This document shows positions 33,339 to 41,580 of a stretch of 46,132 nucleotides of DNA, in pieces. Numbering within the stretch: position 1 is the stretch's first letter; each line of letters starts with the position of its first letter. The notes under the pieces are model-generated. The model was not told the DNA's origin and searched no databases. It saw nothing but the letters and a program-made list of their open reading frames with translations. The translations under genes and the position numbers were made by a program. Origin of the DNA: Candidatus Protochlamydia sp. (lineage in GTDB: Bacteria; Chlamydiota; Chlamydiia; Chlamydiales; Parachlamydiaceae); the NCBI GenBank assembly GCA_013695355.1, contig JACDAQ010000017.1, positions 1-46,132 of the forward strand, read 5' to 3'.

Positions 33339-33629
33339 TTAGCTTAATTCTATAATTTTTGACCAATCATCTGATTGTACATCACCTTCGGCAATCAGAT
33401 TTAATTTCTTTTGACCGCATTTGAGGCACACATGAACAATCTGCCAACCCTTCTTCCCGGTATATCTCGATTGAGAGGCTTTCATAATACCCTGGCAGGA
33501 ACTTTTTCTGTCTCCTGGGATTTTTTCATCCACATGCAATGATGAAAGACAAAAAGGACAATGGTTCCGATAACTGCCATGTTGTAATCGCATAACGTCT
33601 TTGTGACATACAACACATTCAAAATTCAC
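33339..33629 (-). CDS. RNHCP domain protein
   Basis: 96 residues from GTG 33629. The RNHCP signature gives the name: 'YRNHCPFCLSSLHVDEKIPG' (about 22-41) plus DR, then 'SCQGIM'. Two further CxxC-type pairs, 'FECVVCHKDV' and 'VHVCLKCGQK', make a small zinc-binding fold. The C-terminus 'AEGDVQSDDWSKIIELS' fits the family ending. The function is unknown; members often lie near translation or RNA genes. Confidence 0.88.
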   Translation of the reverse strand: MNFECVVCHKDVMRLQHGSYRNHCPFCLSSLHVDEKIPGDRKSSCQGIMKASQSRYTGKKGWQIVHVCLKCGQKKLNLIAEGDVQSDDWSKIIELS

Positions 33630-34236
33630 ATTTTCATCTTATTTACCCATTCCATACCTTCTTGATTTGTTTTTAAACAAAACATCAAGAAAGTAGGATT
33701 CCGTTTATTCTTACTGTTAAAAGCCATCGGGCTTATCTAAATAGTGACAAATTCACCGCTGTTCCTTTAGAGTTTGCGGTTACTTTCAGCTCCTGCTTCA
33801 TTAAGAACCTGTTCAATATCTGAACAGGTTCTAAGACTTATTTCATCCTTAAATCCGAACCCCTGCCAATTTTTTTGTTTGTATTGGCCACTGTAAGGCG
33901 GCCTTGAAGCCACCTTCCGCTGATAAGTGTAATTTTAGACTCACCGACCGTAGCGTCGTCTACTAAGAATGGATAATCCTAAAATTAATCATTTTTTCCA
34001 ATATAACTCCTTATTATAAAGTTGTTTAAAAATAAAATTCTATCAACAAATAATTAATTAAGCAATAACCGATTTAGTTAAGGTAATGGCTAGCAAGTTC
34101 CTGTTAATATGCAAGCCATGAATTCGCATTACTATTTCAAAGAGCTGTTTTTATGGAAATTAAAATAATAATAATTTATACTTCATCTTAAATATGTTAT
34201 AGATTTAGTATTAATAACCATAAATTAAGGCATGTT
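33630..34236. other. Gene-free region with a palindromic repeat
   Basis: About 607 bp. Apart from the repeat at 33801-33834, I see only AT-rich DNA and a GC-richer patch around 33895-33965 without a reading frame. It probably holds divergent promoters for the RNHCP gene and the kinase-like gene at 34237. Confidence 0.5.
33801..33834. repeat. Short palindromic repeat, family AGAACCTGTTCAATATCT (copy 3)
   Basis: AGAACCTGTTCA (33804-33815) and TGAACAGGTTCT (33821-33832) form a perfect 12-bp stem around ATATC. The 18-bp core AGAACCTGTTCAATATCT is the same as in copy 2 and nearly the same as in copy 1. Confidence 0.8.
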
Positions 34237-35358
34237 ATGCACTATTTTTATTTCTTTTTTGTAATATTCTGTTTCATAACAAGGTTTTGTGTAGCCAATG
34301 ATAATATGTTAAATAAAAATTTGCGTACTTCTCAATATCAAAATATATCCAAACATCTCGAAAACTTAAGCGACACTGAGCTCTTAGAACTACTTAAACA
34401 AGGAACTCCTTTACAATCTGGATGGGGTTCAACCATAAAATTAGAGATAAATGGATTTCCAATTTTTGTGAAACAAGTTCCTTTAAATGAAATTGAAGGG
34501 GAACCACACAATATAAAATCCACAAAAAATAGTTTTGATTTGCCGGTTTATTACCAATATGGTGTTAATTCAGGAGGTTTTAGCGTTTGGAGAGAATTGT
34601 CTGCTCATGAAATGACAACTAAATGGGTGCTGGCTGGAGAAACTGATAATTTCCCACTCATGTTTCACTGGCGCATTCTAAATAATTTTCAGGAAAAAAA
34701 ACCTTTTGATTTAACCGAATATGAAAAATATGTCGCCTATTGGGAAAATTCTTCCGCCATTGGGCAAAGGATGAAAGCCAATCATCAAGCCACCTCTAAT
34801 GTTGTGTTATTTATTGAATATATCCCTGAAACTTTAAAAAGTTGGCTGAAAAAAGAATCAAAAAAAGGTAATGTCGCAATTGATAAAGCCATGGCGATGG
34901 TCGAGCAAAGCTTGCAAGATACCACTAATTTTCTCCGTAAAAAGGAAATGCTGCATTTTGATGCTCATTTTCATAACATTTTAACAGATGGCGAACGTCT
35001 TTATTTTTCTGATTTTGGCCTGGCAATAAGTTCAAAATTTGCTCTCTCAAAAGATGAATTGCAATTTTTTCAAACGCATTTAAATTACGATTGCTACTAT
35101 GTAGCGACTAAAGTGACCAATTGGATTGTTGCCAACTCATTTGGCAAAGATAGTGTTGATAAAATTTTACAATTATATGTAGAAGGTAAAACGCCTACTC
35201 CTTTACCCGAATCCCTCACGCCATTTCTTTCATCCATTGTTAGACGTTACGCACCCCTTACCCTAAAAATGAATCATTTTTTTGAATCACTGACAAAGCA
35301 AACAAAAAATACGCCATATCCTGCAAAAGACCTCGATCGAATTTGGGCTGAAATATAA
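34237..35358 (+). CDS. Exported protein-kinase-fold protein
   Basis: 373 residues, AAGG 6 bp before the ATG. The N-terminus is a likely signal peptide (1 to about 20, 'FYFFFVIFCFITRFCVA'). The kinase fold follows: a glycine-poor 'GWGSTIKLEINGFPIFVKQV' loop with the likely ATP lysine K79, the hinge 'VVLFIEYIPETLKSWLKK', the catalytic loop 'MLHFDAHFHNILTDG' (H240, D242, N247) and the metal loop 'YFSDFGLAIS' (D259-F-G). All key residues are there, so activity is likely. Export is unusual for a kinase and suggests action outside the bacterial cytoplasm, for example in the host. Relatives occur in other bacteria; the target is unknown. Confidence 0.75.
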   Translation: MHYFYFFFVIFCFITRFCVANDNMLNKNLRTSQYQNISKHLENLSDTELLELLKQGTPLQSGWGSTIKLEINGFPIFVKQVPLNEIEGEPHNIKSTKNSFDLPVYYQYGVNSGGFSVWRELSAHEMTTKWVLAGETDNFPLMFHWRILNNFQEKKPFDLTEYEKYVAYWENSSAIGQRMKANHQATSNVVLFIEYIPETLKSWLKKESKKGNVAIDKAMAMVEQSLQDTTNFLRKKEMLHFDAHFHNILTDGERLYFSDFGLAISSKFALSKDELQFFQTHLNYDCYYVATKVTNWIVANSFGKDSVDKILQLYVEGKTPTPLPESLTPFLSSIVRRYAPLTLKMNHFFESLTKQTKNTPYPAKDLDRIWAEI

Positions 35359-35376
35359 TTACACATCTTATACCAG

Positions 35377-36090
35377 TTATACCAGTCTGTAGTGTATCAA
35401 AGTCATTTCGTCTTTGATTTCTATAGGCAGAATTGAAATCTTTCCAATCTCTGAAGTTTTATTTACTTGTGTTCCTCCGTCAGCTACGCTTCCAACTCCG
35501 CTTAGAGTGAGTAATCTTAACGGTTTATTTTTCGGTAAACCAGGTTGAAGATAAATAGTTTCCTTCTCGAGTTCATCGTGATCAATTAAACGAAAAGAGA
35601 AATCAAGATTTCGGGTTACAAGGTCGTTGGCAAGCCTTTCAAGCTCTTCCCTGAAGTCTTTATTTACTATACCTTGATAGCAAATAAGAGCTTTTTTTCC
35701 ATGATCGCCCTTTAAGGGCATTAAAAGCTTAGGACAGTAACCCATTAGATATAAAGCAAAATCTACTACATGTCCGGCAGAATGTAATCGCATGTGTAAA
35801 TAACGTCTATCCCAATCAATGGCCATTTTTAGCAGCGTGTCAGAAGGAGGTTGATCACTTTCAACATAATGAATTATTTTATCTTCCTTAAGTAATGCTT
35901 GTGAGACTTTTCCTTTCCAGATGTTAGTAAATAGAAATCCCTGATCTGTTGATTGGCCTCCTCCGCGTGGATAAAAAATTGTTTGATCCATAATGATTTG
36001 CCATTTTTTATCACTTTCTTTGATCACATCCAGAATTGTCGCTTCAGCCTCTTTAAGATAGGCATTTTGCAAGTACAAAGGAATTGTCAT
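35377..36090 (-). CDS. AlaX-like trans-editing protein with an altered zinc site
   Basis: 237 residues, the size of AlaX-M/L proteins, which remove serine or glycine from mischarged tRNA-Ala. The N-terminal 'TIFYPRGGGQSTDQG' and the first zinc pair H103/H107 ('RLHSAGHVVD') are conserved. In the second half the usual CGGTHV...T.EIG reads 'VADGGTQVNKTSEIG', so the cysteine is Asp204 and the second histidine Gln208. A variant branch with these residues may exist; otherwise zinc binding would be weakened. AGGT precedes the ATG. It is convergent with the kinase-like gene. Confidence 0.84.
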   Translation of the reverse strand: MTIPLYLQNAYLKEAEATILDVIKESDKKWQIIMDQTIFYPRGGGQSTDQGFLFTNIWKGKVSQALLKEDKIIHYVESDQPPSDTLLKMAIDWDRRYLHMRLHSAGHVVDFALYLMGYCPKLLMPLKGDHGKKALICYQGIVNKDFREELERLANDLVTRNLDFSFRLIDHDELEKETIYLQPGLPKNKPLRLLTLSGVGSVADGGTQVNKTSEIGKISILPIEIKDEMTLIHYRLV

Positions 36091-36202
36091 AAAGCACCTA
36101 ATTTTCTACCGATTTATTTTCCATTGATTAAGAGGGTTTAAATAACTTTGCCCCTCATAAAACCGACTTTAAACCTACAGCTCAAATAGCAAGATTAAAA
36201 GA

Positions 36203-36667
36203 TTAGTTAGAAATCAGAGTGTTTTGAGTTGCTGTGATTTCCCATTTATCATTTTTTAATAAGACATGAGTAAAAATGCCTTTCATAATTTCATTAATAG
36301 GATCTTTTCCAGGTTTATGAATATTATTGACTTTCCAATAAACGTGAGCAATTACCACTCCCGGTTTTGCTTCTCGGAGCCTTAAATCTGTCACTTCAAA
36401 GATAGAGCCCCTTAAAAAAGATTCATGAATTTGGATATGCCTTTCTTCAATTTCTCGCTTTCCTGTAAAAGCCATACCAAAAATATTAACAAAGTCAGCA
36501 TCTGCGCTATAATAATCTGCAGATCCTTGTCCAGCACGGTCATTCCAAGCGCTTGTAAAATGCTCAATTATTTGATTAATCGTTTTATGATCATTTATAT
36601 CTAATGCGAATATGGATGAACTGATTGATGAGATAATTAAGAGAAAAAAAACCATATATTTTTTCAT
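36203..36667 (-). CDS. Exported SnoaL/DUF4440-like (NTF2-fold) protein
   Basis: 154 residues with a signal peptide (about 1-22, 'FFLLIISSISSSIFA'). The rest is one NTF2-like domain: 'TINQIIEHFTSAWNDRAG', 'YYSADADFVNIFGMAFTGKR', and a C-terminal 'KNDKWEITATQNTLIS', the pattern of the SgcJ/EcaC and DUF4440 families. Such domains bind small molecules or act as cyclases/isomerases, but most secreted members have no known role. GGGG before the ATG. The 275-bp stretch upstream (36668-36942) holds only a weak 67-codon frame that I do not accept as a gene. Confidence 0.8.
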   Translation of the reverse strand: MKKYMVFFLLIISSISSSIFALDINDHKTINQIIEHFTSAWNDRAGQGSADYYSADADFVNIFGMAFTGKREIEERHIQIHESFLRGSIFEVTDLRLREAKPGVVIAHVYWKVNNIHKPGKDPINEIMKGIFTHVLLKNDKWEITATQNTLISN

Positions 36668-36942
36668 ATTCTAGCCCCTTTGGTTGATTGCACGGGTCCA
36701 TTCTGCAATTTTATGTGAATTTTGAAAAGAATGAATCACTGCAAGCAGCAATTCTAAAACTTTTGTTATCTGGAAAATATTGAAGTGAAGTAGGCTGTTA
36801 GAATTAATGTTGCTTAAGTAAATATTAAAACTTGTTGAGAGTAAGGCGTTTAGCCAACTGTATGATAAAATCATACAGGTGGCATTGACTGCAAATAAGG
36901 AAATGACGGCAATAAAATTACCTTAATTGAAAATTGTTATTA

Positions 36943-38937
36943 TTAAAACAAATCCCCTAATCCTAAAAGATAAAGGATTTTGGCTTTGCATAATGTTTGA
37001 TCGTTTTCAGTCAGTTTATCAAAACGATGAATGTTTTTTATTAGAAAATCAATGCCTGTTTGATCGGCATCTTCAAAAGCTTTTGTCAAATTTTGGGAAG
37101 CTAAAATATACCATTCAGGATGATTTCGTTTCAAAGGATGGCTATACCAAAGAGCTTTGAGCAAATAGAAAAGTGGTAGTTTGTTATTTGTTTTTTCAAT
37201 TTCATAAAGTTTGGTTTCTATGTCATTAAGATCGCCTTCATTTTTCGCAAAGCGCAAAGCATGGCGGGTAAAATAATAGGGTAGAATTGGATCTTTAGGG
37301 AATTGTTTTTGTATGTCCAGAAGCCATTGATAAGCTTCTTGAGCTTGCAATGTCGTTCCTTTACGGATTAGATATTCAGCAAGGTTCAATTTTGCAAGAG
37401 GATGAGGTTCGTTAGGGGTCATTTTTAATGTATATTCCAATGCCTCAACTCCAATTGACTCAAACTCTTTAGATGATTTATAGGGTGTAATTTCAGTAAT
37501 TAAAATTTTACCAATTGAATAGGTTAAGAAGTTATGCTTGTCTCTATTATTAAATACAACCACACCATTATTTAAACCTCTGTCATATAAACTCTTATCT
37601 TTATTTTTAATGCCAATAGCAATTTGTTGATCGCTCAGTTTAAGTAAAGAGCCATAGGAGTTAGTAAAGCGAAAATTGGCAGATAACAAAAGTAAGGAAT
37701 TATTTAATTCGTTCTCTTCGATACCTTTTACAAACATATCTACGGCATTTATGTTAAAACGTGAAATACCGATCATTTTCATATAAATATTTGTCGCTTG
37801 TTTCCATGTACCAGACGTTATTTTAAAACTTTCAATAATTGCAGCAGTTATTTTTAACAATAAAGGGTCTTGTGAGGTACTCGAAAGCTTGATCAGTCTA
37901 TTAACCGGAGATTTTTCTGCCAGGTCAATCGTTTTGCTGCTTAAAATCTCAGAGCTTAGTTCATACGCTTCACCAAGTGGCCACTTAGGATAGTATTCTC
38001 TTAAATCTCGAATGGAAATATCTTTGGTTTCACCACATGCCCAAAGTAATGCCTGGATTAATGATACAACATTTTTGTTAGGATGTTTAAGTAAAGCATA
38101 TAGAGGAGCAACTTTGAAAGTAGTCGCTTGTAGAATAGGAATCAAACATTCGACAAATTGATGGGATGGATGTTTCACATTGTTATCTAAACTTTCATTT
38201 AAATAAATTCGATATATTTCTTCGCTTTCTTTTACATTTGGATTAAAAAATTCCGTTCCATTTTCTATAATTAATTTTTCAAGATTGCTATTTGTGAAGT
38301 AGTCGTTTAAAAAATCATAATTGAATGAGTTAAAAAGTAGTTTTTCGAGCATTAAAGAGTTTATGTCGAGGATGGCTGGTATTAATAGTAAAGCAATACC
38401 TTTCCCATAATGGCTCTCAATTGATTTAAAACAATTATATTTAACTTCCTTTTCTTTTTCGAGATCATTGTTAATATTGTAATGTAAAGCCATAGACCGC
38501 ATTGAATGAAAGGCATAGGGATTGTCCGGATCACTTGCTGTGGCTAGATTGTTACAAAGCCACAGGTCTTCATAAGCTTCTCCAGTTCCTATTTGACAAT
38601 TTATTTCTTTGACTAATCGATACCCATCAATTAAATTTCTTATTACAAAAAAATCTATTTTTCGAATCGTTTTGTTGGTTGCGGGGTTTAACCAATTCCA
38701 ACGTTCTTTTCTTGTTAAGTAATCACAAAATAAATTTGCATCATAAACATCTTGCCCTTTAGCTTCATCATGAACAAAAGCTAAAACATGAGGAAAACCT
38801 TTATTTATATTATTTTCATACAGATCTTTAATTTTTTCCTGGGAAAGTAAACAGACCTCATCTATTGGTATTGAAGTAATTTGTTCATATTTATACTCAG
38901 CCGAAGTATATTTTAAAGGGATATGAGTAATTTGCAT
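36943..38937 (-). CDS. Large helical repeat protein, possible host-directed effector
   Basis: 664 residues, AAGG before the ATG, no signal peptide or membrane segment. The C-terminal third (about 480-620) has TPR-like helices ('HPLAKLNLAEYLIRKGT', 'AYQWLLDIQKQFPKDP', 'LFYLLKALWYSHPL'). The N-terminal 100 residues contain 'IPIDEVCLLSQEKIKDLY', 'DANLFCDYLTRKERWNWLNP' and 'ATNKTIRKIDFFVI'. The spacing vaguely resembles a degenerate RING/U-box (prolines, NPxT, hydrophobic ends), but I cannot confirm it. The middle (about 180-460) is helical and of unknown type. The low GC and lone position would suit an acquired effector. No substrate or partner is known. Confidence 0.6.
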   Translation of the reverse strand: MQITHIPLKYTSAEYKYEQITSIPIDEVCLLSQEKIKDLYENNINKGFPHVLAFVHDEAKGQDVYDANLFCDYLTRKERWNWLNPATNKTIRKIDFFVIRNLIDGYRLVKEINCQIGTGEAYEDLWLCNNLATASDPDNPYAFHSMRSMALHYNINNDLEKEKEVKYNCFKSIESHYGKGIALLLIPAILDINSLMLEKLLFNSFNYDFLNDYFTNSNLEKLIIENGTEFFNPNVKESEEIYRIYLNESLDNNVKHPSHQFVECLIPILQATTFKVAPLYALLKHPNKNVVSLIQALLWACGETKDISIRDLREYYPKWPLGEAYELSSEILSSKTIDLAEKSPVNRLIKLSSTSQDPLLLKITAAIIESFKITSGTWKQATNIYMKMIGISRFNINAVDMFVKGIEENELNNSLLLLSANFRFTNSYGSLLKLSDQQIAIGIKNKDKSLYDRGLNNGVVVFNNRDKHNFLTYSIGKILITEITPYKSSKEFESIGVEALEYTLKMTPNEPHPLAKLNLAEYLIRKGTTLQAQEAYQWLLDIQKQFPKDPILPYYFTRHALRFAKNEGDLNDIETKLYEIEKTNNKLPLFYLLKALWYSHPLKRNHPEWYILASQNLTKAFEDADQTGIDFLIKNIHRFDKLTENDQTLCKAKILYLLGLGDLF

Positions 38938-39057
38938 AAAACCTTATTTTAATTATTAATTTTCTATAGTATGAGGAAAGTATTCTTTATTAGCAATCCT
39001 GACAAATAGCAATAATAAGTTCTGCAGTTAGGTTTTGTGAAATTGTTGAAATTAAAT

Positions 39058-41580
39058 TTACAACCGTGGGTCGATTGGCTCATTCTCGAGGGCTAAGATT
39101 GCAAAAACACATTCGTGCACTCGATAGAGAGGCTCGTTGGCAGCAAATCTCTCCAAGGCTTCCAGTCCTAATGCGAACTCGCGAAGAGCTAGCGAGCTTT
39201 TGCGGCCTACATTCCTTTGCTTTAAGCGTTGCAGATGTTCAGGAAGAGTGTATTCAGGCCCATAGATGAGACGAAGGTATTCCCTTCCCCGAACTTTAAT
39301 TCCGGGCTGAAGTAAATCGTTTCCTCTCTTTACCATGAAATCCAAAGGTTTGACCACCATTCCTTCGTGGCCTTGTTCCGTCAAATCAAGCCACCACGCG
39401 CAAGCCTTCTCACATTGAACCGAATCATTGATATCGACGACAAGGTGCTCCGTCATTTCAAACCAATCGGGATCGCTGACGCATAGGGATTTCAATAAAT
39501 TCAAATGCCAGATGTGGTTTTTTTTACAATGGACAGCACCCTCAGAAGCCAAAAGATGAAAGGGAGCAATGCGATAATCTGCAATCGAAGACACAGGCCA
39601 GCAATAGGGCTTATAGGCCTTTGCATAATTTTGTACCGCAGTCAGACGTCTCTGGTAATGTTCTTGTAGCTCTGTCAAATTTGTAGAAGCTAAAGCCGAG
39701 TTTACTGCGGCCAAAGAATGCAGAGAAGCCGCGCCTACAGCAGCATACTGTTCACGTACCAAAGATTGTGCTTTGGCAGACCAAGGCATAATCTCGCAGT
39801 CTAAACAGATCCAATCAGTCTGCAGCTCATTCCACAAATTCGCATTGGTGACATTTATATGCATCCTTTCCAAGAAAGCGGCTTCAAGACCTTCGTCATT
39901 AAAAAATGCCCGACCTGAGCGTGTGTAGCAGACACCCAAGCGCCGATGGTCGCCGAATTTCCTTTTGGCAGCTTCTAAGTCTTTGCATAACACAACCACA
40001 GCACGCGAACCCATGTGCTTTTTTTCACATATCACTTTATCTGTCCCGGTACTCTTAAAGTAGGAAAAGGCATCGGATGGATATTCCAGATAGTTCTCTA
40101 ATGAACTTGTTTTGGTGGGAGCCATCGTTGGGGGTAAATAGATCACCCAACGTGGGTCTATAGCAAAACGGCTAAAGAACTCAAGAGCTGCCGGTGTGTT
40201 TTCTTCTTTAATAGTAACCGGCCGATAGTGCTGGAGCTGAATGACTCTGCTGCCCTGAACATCGCGAATGTCTAATAACATTGTGCTGCGCTTCTCAGCT
40301 TCTTCAACTTCCTGCAGCATGCGTAAAGGACGCGTTGGTACTGCATACTGCTTGTGTGCAGAGACCGACACCAGATTTTTTTCAGGATACTGCAAGGCAG
40401 TAAGCTTGCCGCCAAAAACACAGCCCGTATCGATATCGATAGTGTTATTGATCCATTGCGGCTCCAGCACAGATGTATGTCCATAGACCACCATGGCGTT
40501 GCCGCGATAATCCTGGAACCAGGGATCTCTGATAGGTGTGCCGTCTTCCTCCAATTCACCACTGACAGCTCCAAAAAGGGCAAATGCACGCACAGCCCCT
40601 GATCCTCTACCATGAAACTCTTCTTTTAGACCCGCGTGAGCGACTACCAATTTGCCATCATCAAGCACATAATGGCTAACGAGGTTGTCGAAAAAACGCA
40701 TCATGCGCTCAATGAATTCCGGACTTTTCCCTTGCAGCTGTTCTAATGAATGTTCCATACCATGGGCTATCTTGACATTCTTACCCTCAAGCTTTTTGAC
40801 CAGCTTTATGTCGTGATTGCCAGGTACGCATAGCGCACAGCCTGCATCGACCATATCCATCACCAGCTCGACTACTTCGGGCGTTTTTGGACCTCTATCG
40901 ACAAGATCCCCAAGAAAAATGACTTTCCGATTTGTCGGTTGGGTTATTTTAGAGCCTTCGGCGATGTAACCCAATTGTGCCAAAAGAGCCAGTAGCTCAT
41001 CATAACAGCCATGTACGTCGCCAATAATATCAAAAGGGCCATGCTTGTCTTTAAGATCATTCCAAAGGCGTACACGCTCCACAGAAGCCTCATCCATCTC
41101 TTCCGGAGTGTCCATGAAATATATGTGCCTAAAGCCTTCCATCTTCAGGCTTCTTAAACTTTGCTTCAATTGCTGAACTTGATTGCGTATCACTTCTTCT
41201 TTTAGAAAGCGGTCTGATCGTTGCGTATTGCGGGCAAGGCAGATTTTTTCTTTGATGTTGCAAACAATGGCTACAGGTATGCAGTGGTATTGCTTTGCCA
41301 ACTTAAGCAGATTCTGACGCAATTCTTTTTGCACATTGGTGGCGTCAATGACAACCAGCTTACCTGCAGCAAGTCTTTTGGCAGCGATATAATACATGAC
41401 ATCAAAAGCATCTTTACTGCACCCTTGATTGTTCTCATCATCACTTACAAGGCCGCGGCAAAAATCTGAGGAAATAACTTCCGTAGGCTTAAAATGCTTG
41501 CGTGCAAATGAACTTTTGCCGCTTCCGGACGGTCCGACAAGAACGACTATAGATAAATTGGGAATCTGCATGCGCATCAT
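39058..41580 (-). CDS. pnkp: Pnkp: RNA end-healing and ligase protein (kinase-phosphatase-adenylyltransferase)
   Basis: 840 residues, three enzymes in one chain. N-terminal polynucleotide kinase: P-loop 'GPSGSGKSS' (16-24). Binuclear metallophosphatase: GDVHG (187-191), GDLVDRGP (224-231), GNHD (254-257) and GHT near 367. C-terminal ligase-type adenylyltransferase: the lysine motif 'CEKKHMGSR' with K521. Pnkp restores broken RNA ends (5'-phosphate, 3'-OH) and, with Hen1, seals them. It overlaps hen1 by 4 bp (ATGA) and is downstream, so the two are made together. All catalytic motifs look intact. The operon usually occurs in scattered bacterial lineages and was probably acquired. Confidence 0.95.
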   Translation of the reverse strand: MMRMQIPNLSIVVLVGPSGSGKSSFARKHFKPTEVISSDFCRGLVSDDENNQGCSKDAFDVMYYIAAKRLAAGKLVVIDATNVQKELRQNLLKLAKQYHCIPVAIVCNIKEKICLARNTQRSDRFLKEEVIRNQVQQLKQSLRSLKMEGFRHIYFMDTPEEMDEASVERVRLWNDLKDKHGPFDIIGDVHGCYDELLALLAQLGYIAEGSKITQPTNRKVIFLGDLVDRGPKTPEVVELVMDMVDAGCALCVPGNHDIKLVKKLEGKNVKIAHGMEHSLEQLQGKSPEFIERMMRFFDNLVSHYVLDDGKLVVAHAGLKEEFHGRGSGAVRAFALFGAVSGELEEDGTPIRDPWFQDYRGNAMVVYGHTSVLEPQWINNTIDIDTGCVFGGKLTALQYPEKNLVSVSAHKQYAVPTRPLRMLQEVEEAEKRSTMLLDIRDVQGSRVIQLQHYRPVTIKEENTPAALEFFSRFAIDPRWVIYLPPTMAPTKTSSLENYLEYPSDAFSYFKSTGTDKVICEKKHMGSRAVVVLCKDLEAAKRKFGDHRRLGVCYTRSGRAFFNDEGLEAAFLERMHINVTNANLWNELQTDWICLDCEIMPWSAKAQSLVREQYAAVGAASLHSLAAVNSALASTNLTELQEHYQRRLTAVQNYAKAYKPYCWPVSSIADYRIAPFHLLASEGAVHCKKNHIWHLNLLKSLCVSDPDWFEMTEHLVVDINDSVQCEKACAWWLDLTEQGHEGMVVKPLDFMVKRGNDLLQPGIKVRGREYLRLIYGPEYTLPEHLQRLKQRNVGRKSSLALREFALGLEALERFAANEPLYRVHECVFAILALENEPIDPRL

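Noticed and set aside
36671-36874. 67-codon minus-strand frame before the SnoaL-like gene
   Set aside because: No ribosome site or recognised pattern; composition fits non-coding AT-rich DNA. A short unknown gene cannot be fully excluded.
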